Source: Dactylorhiza incarnata
Lineage: Eukaryota > Streptophyta > Magnoliopsida > Asparagales > Orchidaceae
Direction: 5' to 3'
Length of the DNA: 64,000 nt
Assembly (NCBI GenBank): GCA_033032865.1
Contig: JAWHQI010000028.1
Span: 3,057,001 to 3,121,000 of the forward strand
Shown in pieces: positions 43,590-54,752 of the stretch. Each line of letters starts with the position of its first letter. Position 1 is the first letter of the stretch. The translations under genes were made by a program, and so were the position numbers. The notes under the pieces were generated by a model. The model had not been told where the DNA came from. It was given only the letters and a program-made list of their open reading frames with translations, and ran no database searches.

Positions 43590-44680
43590 TCATTATGCAT
43601 TAACTGATGAATACCTCAACAATTCCAACCTTCGTTTTTGATCGAGCACTCATAGAAATGGGTAAGACCAATTTCACCAATCTTGCACCGCATTATTCCG
43701 CATTTACTATGGTGTGGCCCTATCGCACAACCTATATAGCACCATTACGGAGTTTATTTGCTCTATTTCGGGAAGTTTGCGACTAGCGGCACCCAACCCT
43801 TCGACGCAACTGCTTCCAAGAGACGGTGATACCCCCAGGTTGACGACTGGGCCCAGATTCATTTATGATTTCCACCCAATCCTTTGTGCGCTCAGCCTCT
43901 TCCAAAAGAGATAGGCGTGAAGCCTTCATGGTTGACCAACAACCATATCCACCAGCGAGCGCGAGCAGTCCTCCCAGTGCGCATGAACGCTCTCCAGGGG
44001 TTGCGTTGTTGGGCTAATCGATTCTCTTTTACAAGCGTTCCTCTGAATGGCATTCATCTCCTTCATTCCAGCTCGACGACTTTTCGAAACTTATTTAACC
44101 TTCTCCCATCTTTCAAGGCCGTGAATCAACGCTTCTCCTTTCTGCACACCTTCTACCATCGAGTAGAATGACTGTCCATTTCGATCCTAGAGCAGGTCTT
44201 GATCCCAACTCATCTTCTAATTTCAAGCACATCGATCCATGCGCCAATCACCCATACCCAGACTTACTTAATCCGGACAGTGCTTCTTTCGTTTACCTTA
44301 TTTAATTAACTACCTCTCTGATTAATTAAATAATTACCTTTAGTAATAAAAGTATTTTTTTTTAATTAATTGATTATGTCAATATTAATTAATTTATTAT
44401 AAATACATAAAGTGTGTCATCATATTATTTTGTGTCATCATTGGGAATCGCAACGGATTGTGTGGAACCCTGAGTACCTTGTCAACATCCGCTTACGGGG
44501 GAGTTGAGTCGTCGAAGTAACTCAATCCACCTCTCGTGCTCCAATCACCTTTCTTCCTACAATTATCAACAATATGGGGGGATTCCATATACCAAATGAT
44601 GCAGCTTATGGAAATGATGCAACCTTTCATGATGACTCAAGTCGTCAATGTAGTACTATAACAAGAAGCTTAAGCATGAT
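43590..44680. other. No gene recognised
   Basis: Unassigned sequence. From about 44400 it reads like a gypsy leader (GTGTCATCATTGGGAATCGC) preceding the gag fragment that follows. Confidence 0.35.
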
Positions 44681-44682
44681 TC

Positions 44683-45600
44683 TTGGTAGCTCTTGTTGCA
44701 ATCTCCAACAAAAATGATAGTCTCACACTAGCTGTAAAAGTCCTCACCGTTCCAGCACACAAACAAGCCAATAGCAATCAGAGGTCTCCACTACCCCTTA
44801 TACGCATTGATACCCTTATACACACCAATCCCCTAACATATGTACAACATGATGCTAATATCGTTCTCCGCTACACCAAGTTGGAATTCCCAACCTATGA
44901 TGGGAAGACATCCATTGGAATAGCTAACCAGGTACGAGCAATTTTTTGGCCATCAACAAACACTGACAGCAGAATGGATCAGTCTGGCATCCTTCCACCT
45001 TGTCGGTTCGGCCAACTTTGGTTTGCTTGTTTGCAAATCGAAAAATCGGGGATGAGTTTTGAAGAATTTAAAGGGTTCTGCAACATGCGATTTGATCCCC
45101 CTCTGAAGCAATCCTCTTGGTCCACTAACCTCGGTAAAAAAAATAGGATATGTAGATGCTTATTTGGAACAAGTTCATGTTTTCCTAGCTCACGTTACGC
45201 CGCCACAACTAGAGAGGCGGGCCGCAATATTTAAGGAGGGGCTTTGCGAACGACTGCGACTAGACGTCGAGTTTGAAGATACACAAGACTTAGTTAATGT
45301 TATGAGTTTGTTTAGGCTGTGCGAATGTCAACTACATATGCATTGAGGCGACTATATAACCACGGACGCAGTCATGGCGAATCAGGCCGAAAGACCTGAG
45401 AGTACCCAACCCTAAAAAATCCGACATCTATCACATGTCAGAAATGGCTGAACGTCGCGGAAAAGGATTAAGCTATAGTTGTGGTGAGGACTATATTCGA
45501 GGACATCGTTGCAAAAGGTTTTCTGGTTAAAATTGAAGGACCTGATGAAGACTGAATTGTATAAAGTTGGCACAAAATTTTGATTTTTGTTTGAGCCTAA
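44683..45600 (+). pseudogene. Ty3/gypsy gag fragment
   Basis: Plus strand. It encodes VLRYTKLEFPTYDGKTS (capsid N-terminus; normally F-P-x-FDG), GQLWFACLQIEKSGMSFEEF and KGFCNMRFDPPL, then, after a frameshift near 45150, YLEQVHVFLAHVTPPQLERR and LCERLRLDVEFEDTQDLVNV. A knuckle-like ERRGKGLSYSCGEDYIRGHR and CKR follows at about 45450-45520, with one Cys altered. Protease and pol do not follow; the copia debris and the chromovirus begin beyond. A decayed fragment of a lineage different from the chromovirus at 46091. Confidence 0.72.
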
Positions 45601-45779
45601 GGACAAACTCATTTTGGAAGGCGAAAGTGATGTTATGGCATCTCTCTGTTACCATAGGTCCTTCGTTAGGAATAATTGTGGTACTCACAATTATTTATCA
45701 TTGTAGGTATTTTATTTTTTTTATTTATGTATTAATTAATGTATTAGTGGTCGTTAGGAGTTACTAGTGAGCCATTAAG

Positions 45780-46090
45780 AGTTGATGGTGTCATGCGCGC
45801 CTACTTAAAGGCATGAAGTGTTGGAATGAAAACATGTATTGAGTCTGTCATTGTCCTCTATGATTAGAGTGTGGTATCTCTCTCTCCCAAGCACGCCCTA
45901 CTTAGGAAGTCGCAGATTCTGCTTCGTAGTATCTCCACCACCGCCATCTCTATCCCCGGTCACCTCTTCGGCAAGCTACTGACGTCATACGGCGAGGCAC
46001 ATAATTGTTGTATGTGAGTCCTTCTGGGCTTTAAACAATAGATTGATCTAGAGTTAACTAGCTTTAGCATAAAAATGCCCCTTGCCAATA
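45780..46090 (-). mobile_element. Probable copia remnant left of the chromovirus insertion
   Basis: Rejoined across the 46091-50422 insertion (duplicated site CAATA), this flank continues the copia RNase H remnant at 50517-50714 on the minus strand. It would then be that element's 3' end. No LTR termini identified. Confidence 0.4.
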
Positions 46091-46438
46091 TGATGCGAAC
46101 CAGGCGGTGGAGGAGGGGGGGGATCGGACGGTTACAGGAAAGAGAGGGGGGGACAGAGAGGGAGCATTAGGATTAGGCTAAAGGGGAGGAAAAATACATA
46201 TTCATCCAAGATGTCCAAAATGAGTACAAGCGTTGCCCCTTATAGTAGTGGGGTGCGAAGAGTGGCGCGAATAAACCACCACAAAATAAAAGTTGGAATA
46301 AACGTAAATGCTGAAAATAAAAGATACGATGGCGGCTAAGACGCAATCTGCTCCGCAGGCTCGGTGGGGCCGTCTGGTACACGCGCCCAGCGCATGTAGA
46401 CTCGTCATGGAGGCTCGGCGTCGTGCAGCTCCGTAACA
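46091..46438 (-). repeat. 3' LTR of the chromovirus
   Basis: Minus strand starts TGTTACGGAGCTGCACGACG and ends GGTTCGCATCA. Aligns with 50067-50422. Confidence 0.9.
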
Positions 46439-46473
46439 ATGCCTCTGTCTGGGAGATCTGCCTAGTCCTCAAG

Positions 46474-46700
46474 TCAGTAGTCGGCGAACTGGCGGAGGAA
46501 GTCATCACGGGGCAGCCATGTCGCGTATGAGTCGGGTCGGCCGGTCCAAGCCACAAGGACCTCCTCCGATGTATGGTCCCCCGGGGTGCGGCATCTATGA
46601 TAGATGATCGAGGTGAGATAGTAGGGTGCCTCTCCTGCAAGGTTGACGTCGGCCGGAATGTGATTTGTGGTGGTGTGCTCGCCCACCACGCGTCGTAGCT
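46474..46700 (-). pseudogene. Chromodomain at the integrase C-terminus
   Basis: The minus-strand frame carries EEVLVAWTGRPDSYATWLPR and DDFLRQFADY then stop, matching the chromodomain of chromoviruses (LV-x-WxG-x2-x4-TWE-x7-FP). This domain guides integration to particular chromatin in the family. A frame change separates it from the integrase. Confidence 0.75.
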
Positions 46701-47715
46701 ACGAAACATGGAAGATCAGATGAATGCGGCTCCTGGGTGGGAGGCGAAGGCGGTAGGCAACCGCCCCTATGCGGGCGAGGATCTCGAAAGGCCCAAAGAA
46801 TCGAGGTGCCAGTTTCGAACATGGTCGGCGGGCCACCGAAAGATGTCGGTAGTGGTGGAGTTTGATGGAAACCTTCTCTCCTACCTCGAAGGCGAGGTCC
46901 CGGCGTTTCCTGTTGGCGAAGGAAACCATCTTCTGTTGGGCTCGTCGTAGGTGGTGCTTCAAATGATCCAGAATGGTGTCCCTGTCGCGGAGAGCAGTGG
47001 CCAGACTCTCCACCTGGCATTCCCCTGGAAGGTGGCGGACAATAGACGGAGGAGGGCGGCCATAAACGGCCTCGAATGGGGTAGTGTCGGTCGCCTGGTG
47101 GTAGGTCGTGTTGTAAGAGTACTCGGCCCACCCGAGCTACTTGGCCCAGCTGCGAGGTTGCTCCCCCACGAAGCAGCGGAGGTACGTCTCCAGACACTGG
47201 TTGAGGACCTCGACTGGCCATCGGTCTGCGGGTGGTACGTCGTGCTCATGCGGAGACGGGTGCCCTGTAAGCGAAACAGTGTAGTCCAAAAGGTACTCAG
47301 GAAGAGCGGGTCGTCGTCGCTCATGATCGACCGAGGGAACCCGTGGAGGCGCATGACCCTCTGGATGAAGCTGTCGGCGACTGTGGCTAGAGTGTATGGG
47401 TGGCGGAGGGGAATGAAATGAGCATACTTCAAGAGCCGATCCACCAGGACTAGGATGCAGTCGTATCCATGTGATCGGGGCAGTCGTATGATGAAATCCA
47501 TGGCGACGTCGTCCCAAACGTGGTCGGGAATCGGGAGAGGCTGAAGAAGGCCACCTGAAAAATGGCTTCGTACTTGGCCTTCTGGCAGATGAGGCAGACG
47601 GCAACTAAGGCCTTGACCTGTCGGAACATGTTAGGCCAATGGAGTGAGGCTGCTAGCCGTCAGTACGTCCGGTAAGCACCGGCGTGTCCCCCCGTCGGAG
47701 AAGCATGGAACTCGG
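46699..47715 (-). pseudogene. Chromovirus integrase
   Basis: Minus strand. Zinc-binding part: HASPTGGHAGAYRTY (about 47665-47710) and [10 protein letters not shown] (about 47570-47600). Catalytic core: [20 protein letters not shown] then DRLLKYAHF (Asp 1), [14 protein letters not shown] (Asp 2, in the SDRD position) and TYHPQTDGQ (preceding the catalytic Glu), between 46960 and 47501. After a frameshift, the C-terminal module RKRRDLAFEVGEKVSIKLHH, LAPRFFGPFEILARIGAVAY and RLRLP (46699-46900). The SDDD variant and the frameshift after TDGQ suggest loss of function. Confidence 0.85.
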
Positions 47716-48805
47716 CCAACAACCGAGAAAAGCTCGGGGAGGAAGGGGCGAGTACGATACGGCCCTTGAAGAGGAGGTAGCCGTCAACCAAGGAGCAAAG
47801 TGGGCGGGCTGTGGCGTCCGCGAGGAGTGCTATCTGAATCCCGTTGAGCACCGGGTCAGCTTCTACTTCCCGTTTGAGGGTTTCCGCGTCCTCCCAGACC
47901 GAGCAGGAGATGGCTGCAAGTATGGGGGTCGGTGCGGACCACGAACTATCGGCCAAGGAGGTATGGTCGCCAGTCCTGAACTGCGAGGACGAGGCCCATG
48001 AGCTCGTTCTCGTAAGCGGAGCGGCTGCGGATTGTGCAGAAAAAGCGCGGCTGAAATAGGCCACAGGGAGGTCGGCCTGCATAAGTACGGCTCCCACGCC
48101 TGGTTGAAGAGGAATGGCATGATCGTGCGGCCGAGCCGGCGGTAACCCGGATGGTGCAGTAAAGAGGTCCGCAAACTCAGATAGGAGGGCCTGAAGGACC
48201 GGAGGTGGTGATGAGGTCGGCGGCGCGGCGTCCGAGATGGACCAGAGCCAAGCCGAAAAATCGACGTCTGAAGACCTCTGAAGGGTGCGGAAGGAGACGG
48301 GGGAACGAAGTAGTGCGGCATCCCCCACAAGGCAGCACTCTTGATCGTCCTGGAGGAAACGCATCGTCATATTCTCCCAGTTGACTCGCACGTCGCCCAG
48401 CGTGCATATCCAAGCAACGCCCAAGATGGCGTCAATCCCGCCAAGGCCGAAGACGTAGAAGTTCGTCGTCACCGAGTAAGGGCCCAGTGAAAGCGAGACG
48501 GACGGACAACGGCCCTGGATTGAGGGGCGACGACCATCGCCCAAACTGACCGTGAAGTCCAGAGAAGGTTCCATCGGGAGATGGAGCTGCTGGGCCAGTT
48601 GAGTGGAGAGAAAATTATGGCTTGCCCCGCTGTCCACCATGATAACGATGTGGCGGTCGTCCAACTTGACTGCCAACTTCATGGTTTGGGGCCCTGAAAT
48701 GCCGCCCACGGAAAAACATGTGAGCTCCAAACGGTGAAGGCCGGCGTCGGCGACGGCCTTGGTGGTGTCCTCCGCAGTGATTTTGAGGTCCTCAAAATCC
48801 GCCAA
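47660..48805 (-). pseudogene. Protease fused directly to RNase H (RT missing)
   Basis: A 381-residue open frame. Residues about 25-190 are the aspartic protease: HIVIMVDSGASHNFLS with the DSGA active site, FYVFGLGGIDAILGVAW (the 'D-x-ILG-x-W' motif), MRFLQDDQ. Residues about 195-235 are the linker before RT, LLSEFADLFTAPSGLPPARP and HDHAIPLQPG. The next residues, VGAVLMQADLPVAYFSRAFS, already belong to RNase H. So the whole polymerase of roughly 200 or more residues is gone, with the frame preserved at the join (near 48100). A later frameshift diverts the rest of RNase H (AYENELMGLVLAVQDWRPYL) into another frame. Confidence 0.88.
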
Positions 48806-49795
48806 AGTAACCTCCGGTTCGAAGTCGCCGATGATGGCGTAGAATTCCTGGACCGCGCAGAGGTGGGTAGAGGAGTAGGGCTGACGGCACCGGAAACAGT
48901 CCTTTGCGGCGGAGGTCGTCGAGCTCGCGGTTGGAGAAGCGTTGCGGCGGGCCAGGACAGCCGCCGGGAGGGGGTTGAGGGGCCTGTGGTTCCGGAGTAG
49001 TGGGTCGCCATGGCCGAACTCCCGACGGAGGCTCGCCTAGAGTCGACGGTGGTCGAGGAGACAGATCCGCCTCCACGAAGAGGCCCATGTCGAGGGCCTT
49101 GAAAACCGTCCGGGGGTGATGGGTACGGAGCCGGGAACAGATGTTGGGCTTTAGGCCCTGCATGAAGAAGCCGAGATAATGATCCGGTGGTAAGCCAGGA
49201 ACGTCGGTGACGAGTGCCACGAACTCATCGATGTAATCGCCCAATGCGCCGGTTTGGCATACCTCACACAGTCGTTCGATGGAGGATACGAAATTGCGGC
49301 TGTCATAGCGGCGGATCATCTCTTGTTTGATCTCCAGCCAAGAGATCGCCGGGTTGGACTGTCGGAGCCACCGGGCCCAATGAAGGGCAGAGCTGTCGAG
49401 TCCCATGACAGCGGTAAATACCTTGTCCTACTCGGGAGTATGGTGGAGGTCGAAGTACTGCTCTGCCTTGGCAATCCACCCCATCGGGTCCACACCGGCG
49501 TAAGTGGGAAGGTCCAGGCGAGGATTGGACGGCCCGGAGGAAACGGAGTCGCGGACTCTCCGTTGTGCGGGAGGGGTGCCGCGCCGAGGATGCACACGCC
49601 GGTGAACGGGCCCGCGGATCCGGTGGCGGAGAAGGCGGCGGTGGTTTGGAGGGCATCGATGTTGGCATGAAGGGCAACATGGGAGGCATGCATGGAGGTC
49701 ACGAGGGACTCTTGGGCGTCGAGGTGACGTTGGATGATGTCGTCGGAGCTATCGGCGTCGGACACGTCGGGGTGCGTGCGAGTCGTCGGAGCCAT
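48792..49795 (-). pseudogene. Chromovirus gag
   Basis: The minus strand starts at an ATG at 49795 (MAPTTRTHPDVSDADSSDD, coiled region to about 49600). After frame changes comes the capsid: LDSSALHWARWLRQSNPAIS, WLEIKQEMIRRYDSRN, DYIDEFVALVTDVPGLPPDH, and MQGLKPNICSRLRTHHP (49140-49410). A zinc knuckle, CFRCRQPYSSTHLC, lies in another frame near 48860-48910. At least two frameshifts. Confidence 0.82.
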
Positions 49796-50066
49796 GGTTG
49801 ACGGAGAGAAAGGTCGCGGCGTTGGCTAGCCGAGGCGGCTAGATGCGGCGGAGGTGCGGTGTTGGATGTAGCGGCAGGTGCGGCGTGGTCTGGATGCAGC
49901 AGCGGGCGGAAATGGCATGTCGATCGGGATGAAGCGGTGGCGGATCGGGATGCAGCGGCGGCGGATCGGGATGCAGCGGCGGCAGATGCGGCGCGCAGGC
50001 TGACTCGCGGGGGGGGAGGGGTTCTCTGGCGGGCCGCGGCGGGCGGAAATGGCAGGTCGGACCGGT

Positions 50067-50422
50067 TGATGCAAACCCGGCGGTGGAGGGGGGCGGGGGA
50101 TCGGCCGGTTACGGGGAAAGAGAGGGAGGGAGAGAGGAGGGAAAGAGGGAGCATTATGGTTAGGGAAACGGGGAGGAAAAATACATATTCATCCAAGATG
50201 TCCAAAATGAGTACAAGCGTTGCCCCTTATAGTGGTGGGGTGCGAATAGCGGCGCGAATAAGCCACCCCAAAATAAAAGCTGGAATAAACGTAAATGCTG
50301 AAACTAAAAAAAGATAGCGGCTAAGCCGCAATCTGCTCCGCGGGCTCGGTGGGGCCGTCCGGTATACGCGTCGGCGCGTGTAGACTCGCCATGGAGGCTA
50401 GGCGTCGTGCAGCTCCGTAACA
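50067..50422 (-). repeat. 5' LTR of the chromovirus
   Basis: Minus strand starts TGTTACGGAGCTGCACGACG; its end on the plus strand is TGATGCAAACCCGG at 50067. The next minus-strand bases read ACCGGTCCGACCTGCC; in the duplicated copy at 51538 they are ACTGGTCCGACCTGCC, so the original primer site was probably TGGTCCGACCTGCC. I cannot name the tRNA. Confidence 0.88.
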
Positions 50423-50516
50423 CAATATTATCTAAAACTATGTGTCAAATTGGGTATGGAATTTGATCGTATTTACCTTAATAATATTACTTATAAAGGA
50501 CGCTTCAGTTAACCCC

Positions 50517-50714
50517 TTAAGAACACATGTTAATTAGTCGTTTGAATAAACAAAAGTACAAATGATCACATATTTTATCTTCTCCTTTATTTCTGGCAGC
50601 TTCAATGTGTTTGTTTCTGTCGTGTTGGGCAGGGATGTGAACAATGCTATTTCTTGTCGTGTTGTCACAAAAAAGGTGGACGAGGTTTTCTTCAGGAAGG
50701 TTCAAATCTTTCAT
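50517..50714 (-). pseudogene. Copia RNase H C-terminal remnant, copy A
   Basis: The minus strand encodes LNLPEENLVHLFCDNTTRNS and HIPAQHDRNKHIEAA, matching the end of copia RNase H (CDN with catalytic Asp, then HDRTKHIE). 'DRHFIK' is altered. The continuation LKGLTEASF in another frame is the usual C-terminal 'TKGL' block. Confidence 0.78.
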
Positions 50715-51538
50715 AAGTATCCAAAGTTAAGGGCCTTCAAAAACACCAAGGATCGTCGATTTTTACTCTGCTTCTACACAAATTTTGGTCACTACATATT
50801 ATTTAGTGTAACAAGAATTACACCCACGAAGAAACATTGTATGCCTCGCAAGATTTTTAAATTTTATTTATGATCTATGTGATTGTATCGTTGGCTACAC
50901 ATTGCTAAACAATTTAGTTTTATAAAACATGAGGCTGTGCATTACTTGGCTGATTAGTCTCATTGCTGTCCTGCTTTGCATTTTATATTTTCATGTATTA
51001 AGCCTTGCAAGGCATGGAAATTTTGTGGTCTTATTTGGACATTTCGCAGGTTGTATGATGGGGCTCCTAGTACATTTGAATAAAATGTTATGTTTTTCGA
51101 TGTTTATGTATGACGTAAATTTTGATGATGGGAAATGTTAAGTTGCATTGTATACCATTCTTGTATGCTTTACATAAAACACTATTTTATGGAGTGGGGA
51201 CTCGGGCTGAGAGTATTATTCGAAATTCGAAAGTCGCTCGAAAATCGTCCGGATATTGAGCCGAATCAAAATAGGTTACAATTCATTCGACCCAATTTGA
51301 GTTGATTCATTTTGACTCAAATCACATTTCGAGTCGATTTCGAGCGTGCCCCAAGTTGATTTCAAGCGTACACGAATCGTACGAAATATGATTTGAACCC
51401 GCTCGAATTAATTAAAATATTAAGTATTTATTTAGTATATAATTATTTTACAATTATTTAGGGGGGGAGGGGGGCTGGTGCAGCGCGAAAGGGGTTCTCC
51501 GGCGGGCGTCGGCGGGCGGAAATGGCAGGTCGGACCAG

Positions 51539-51889
51539 TTGATGCGAACGGCGAACCCGGCAGTGGAGGAGGGGGGTCGGCCGGTTACGGGGAGAGAGAG
51601 GAGGGAAAGAGGGAGCATTAGGGTTAGGGAAAAGGGGAGGAAAAATACATATTCATCCAAGATGTCCAAAATGAGTACAAGCGTTGCCCCATATAGTAGT
51701 GGGGTGCAAATAGCGGCGCTAATAAACCGCCCCAAAATAAAAGCTGGAATAAACGTAAATGCTGAAAATAAAAGGTACGATAGTGGCTAAGCCGCAATCT
51801 GCTCCGCGGCATCGGTGGGGCCGTCCAGTATACGCGCCCGGCTCGTGCAGACTCGCCATGGAGGCTAGGCGTCGCGCAGCTCCGTAACA
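51539..51889 (-). repeat. Chromovirus LTR copy in the duplicated segment
   Basis: LTR plus about 75 bp of adjoining leader (51461-51538). No gag follows. Its right junction with host DNA (GTAACAC-ACTATT) is the same junction as at 50422, so it is a duplicate and not an independent insertion. Confidence 0.85.
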
Positions 51890-51964
51890 CACTATTATTG
51901 GGTATGGAATTTGATCATATTTACCTTAATAATATTACTTATAAAGGACGATTCGGTTAACCCC

Positions 51965-52171
51965 TTAAGAACACATGTTAATTAGTCGTTTGACTAAACA
52001 AAAGTACAAATGATCACATATTTTATCTTCTCCTTTATTTCTGGCAGCTTCAATGTGTTTGCTTCTGTCGTGTTGGGCAGGGATGTGAACAATGTTATTG
52101 CTTGTCGTGTTGTCACAAAAAAGGTGGACGAGATTTTCTTCAGGAAGGTTCAAATCTTCATAAGTATCCAA
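51965..52171 (-). pseudogene. Copia RNase H C-terminal remnant, copy B
   Basis: Second copy of the same remnant (LNLPEENLVHLFCDNTTSNN), part of the segmental duplication. A few substitutions separate it from copy A. Confidence 0.78.
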
Positions 52172-52446
52172 AGTTAAGGACCTTCAAAAACACCAAGGGT
52201 CGTCAATTTTTATTCTTCTTCTACACCAAAGGTCATTGTATGCCTCAAGATTTTTAAATTTTATTTATGATCTATGTGATTGTATCGTTGGCTACACATT
52301 GCTAAACAAATTAGTTTTATAAAACATGAGGTTGTGCATAACTAGGCTGATTAGTCTCATTGCTTTCCTGCTTTGCATTTTACATTTTCCTGTATTAAGC
52401 CATGCCAGGCATGGAAATTTTGTGGTCTTATCTGGAAATTTTGTCG

Positions 52447-52475
52447 TCTTCTTCTTCTTCTTCTTCTTTTTTGTG
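52447..52475 (+). repeat. (TTC)n microsatellite
   Basis: CTTCTTCTTCTTCTTCTTCTT run upstream of the hAT coding region. Confidence 0.85.
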
Positions 52476-52539
52476 GAACTGTTCACTGTTGTAATTTATG
52501 TATTATTGTTTTTTTCGTCTTGTTCTTATTACAGCAATT

Positions 52540-54752
52540 ATGTCTCAATCACAATCTCTGATTAGTGTCACTTGTTCAACTTCTACTTCAGCAACAAGTA
52601 GATTTATTTCTCATGACGCAAACAATGATGATAATGCGCCACTCTGGGATTATGTCTCTTATCCATAGTAGAGAAGTTGGTGGCGGAAACAAAAAATGGA
52701 AATATAATTTTTGTGAGATTGATTTCAGTTGCTCTTATTCTAGGGTCAAGAGTCACTTGCTAAAAATATCTGGGAATGGTATTAGGGTATGTCCAAAGGT
52801 TACCCAGGAGTATTTAAAAGGGCTTCAAAGAGTGGTTTCTACTTCAGAAGAAAAATGCAAACCAGCTCTCAAGGTATTATCGTTTCCTAATGCAAGTCAA
52901 ACTTCTCAATTAGTTGGGGAAACCAAAAAAAGAAGTGGACCTATTGATATGGCTTTCCAAAATAAAGCTAGAGATGAGTTGAGGAGCCACATAGCTAGGA
53001 TGTTCTATTCTGGTGGTTTGTCATTTCATCTCGCTAGAAATTCGTATTATATTAGTTCATATAAATTTGTTGTTAATCATAATCTTGATGAATTTGTTCC
53101 TCCTGGATATAATGCTCTAAGAACTACTCTTTTGCAAAAAGAAAAATCCAATATCACTAGAATGCTTCAGCCATTTAAAGATACTTGGCCCCAAAAGGGA
53201 ATCAGCTTAGTTAGTGATGGTTGGACAGATACTCAAAGGAGACCTTTGATTAATTTTATGGCAGCATCTGAGGATGGTCCTATTTTTGTAAAGGCAGTTG
53301 AAGAATCAGGAGAGTACAAGGATAGACATTATATTGCAAATTTGATGGTTGAAGTTATTAATGAAGTTGAAGCCGAAAATGTTATACAGGTTATCACTGA
53401 TAATGCACCAGTGTGTAAGGCAGCAGGAGCAATTGTGGAGGCATGATTCCCACATATTTTTTTGGACACCTTGTGTTGTGCACACCTTAAATCTAGCATT
53501 AAAAAATAATTGCGCAGCCAATAATACTGATCGTTGTGCAACAGATAGAGAACAATGTGGATGGATAACTCAAGTGGCTAATGAAGCTCAATCAATCAGG
53601 ACTTTCATAATGAATCATCAATACAGGTTGAACATGTATAACTCTTTTGTTTCGTTGAAGTTACTTGCAGTTGCTGAAACACGATTTGCTTCCACTATAA
53701 GGATGTTGAAGAGGTTTAAACTTGTAAAGATGGGTTTGCTTAATATGGTTGGATGTCCCGAATGGACTATGTATAGAGCAGATGATGTTGAGAAAGCTTT
53801 GGAGATTAAAAACATCATCTATAATGACAAATGGTGGGATGACGTGGACAAGATCCCCATATATGATATGCTTAGGGTTTGTGATACCGACAAACCTAAC
53901 TGTCATTTGGTATATGACATGTGGGATTCAATGATAGAAAATGTGAAGATTGAAATATATAGACACGAAAAGTTAACGGACTTGGAAGCTCATTGCCCTC
54001 TTTATGAGGCAATTTATGATGTCCTCGTTGATCGATGGACCAAAAGTTGCACACCACTACATTGCATGGCTCATTTTCTTAATTCAAGGTTTTTTTTTGC
54101 TTATTTGATATTTAACATTTACAATGATTATCTATTTACTATATGCTTTTATTTGTAGGTATTATAGTCGAGAATGGCTTGATGGAGGGCCAAATAGAGT
54201 TGCTCCAAATACGAATGAGGAGATTTCTTTGGAGAGGAATAAATGCTTAAGAAGATACTTTCATGATGTGATGGAGAGGAATATAGTAATCAATGAGTTC
54301 TCTAGGTTCACGGGGCTTGGTGAAGCTTTTAGTGAGCCAGATAGTTTGGAGAGCAGAGCTTCATTATTGCCCAAAGATTGGTGGAGTTACTATGGAACTT
54401 CAGCACCTAAATTGCAAAAAATTGCTTTGAAGCTTTTAGGTCATCCTTCTTCATCGTCCTGCTGTGAGAGAAATTGGAGCACATACTCATTCATTCACTC
54501 ATTGAGAAGAAACAAAATTCTACCACAACGAGCTGATGATTTAGTGTATGTGCATAGTAATCTACGCCTATTATTGAGGAGAAACGAAATCTACAATCAA
54601 GGAGCAGAATGTGGGATATAGGAGGAGATGCATGGGCAAATTCTTTTGATGGAGTTGGCATGCTTACAATTGCCAACTTGTCTTTAGATGAGCCAGAAAT
54701 TGAAGATGTCTTGATCTCCAACAATACGAAGGAAGATGAAGAAAATGAGTGA
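52540..54752 (+). pseudogene. hAT transposase (BED, DUF659, hATC), frameshifted
   Basis: Probable start ATG at 52540, just after an acceptor-like TTATTACAG. Domains in order: BED zinc finger about 52690-52790 (WKYNFCEIDFSCSYSRVKSH, HLLKISGNGIRVC; the first Cys is Tyr), DUF659/RNase H-like core (GISLVSDGWTDTQRRPLINF, VITDNAPVCKAAG) to 53446, then FFWTPCVVHTLNLALKN after a frameshift, and HCMAHFLNSR. A 70-bp GT-AG intron (54089-54158) joins into YYSREWLDGGPN. The hATC dimerisation domain follows (DWWSYYGTSAPKLQKIALKL, CCERNWSTYSFIHS). A frameshift near 54595 precedes the acidic tail, MWDIGGDAWANSFDGVGML to a stop at 54752. Three frameshifts in all, so not functional, but close to full length for the family. 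Confidence 0.88.
54089..54158 (+). other. Intron of the hAT transposase gene
   Basis: GTTTTTTTTTGC to TTTATTTGTAG. Splicing restores the family's conserved HFLNxRYYS junction. Small and AT-rich, typical for a plant intron. Confidence 0.8.

Larger units (their letters stand above)
46091..50422 (-). mobile_element. Full-length chromovirus (Ty3/gypsy), RT domain deleted
   Basis: Complete insertion: LTRs at both ends (46091-46438 and 50067-50422, roughly 90% alike), plus-strand ends TG..CA, and a perfect 5-bp target duplication CAATA (46086-46090 and 50423-50427). On the minus strand the order is gag, protease, RNase H, integrase, chromodomain. The GC-rich interior stands out from its AT-rich surroundings. 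At 4.33 kb it is shorter than usual because the reverse transcriptase is missing. Frameshifts and stops mean no functional polyprotein. Confidence 0.92.
50010..52440. repeat. Tandem segmental duplication of about 1 kb
   Basis: Copy A 50010-51070 and copy B 51461-52440 are collinear: chromovirus leader, its entire LTR, the LTR/flank junction, the copia RNase H remnant, and a stretch from ACACATTGCTAAACAA to ATGGAAATTTTGTGGTCTTA. The spacer 51071-51460 is AT-rich and rich in TCGAA words. Copy B is shorter because of several small deletions (for example near 51891 and 52215). Confidence 0.88.

Noticed and set aside
51539..51889. Independent solo LTR of the chromovirus
   Set aside because: It includes leader sequence beyond the LTR and shares the same host junction as the full element, so it is a segmental duplicate.
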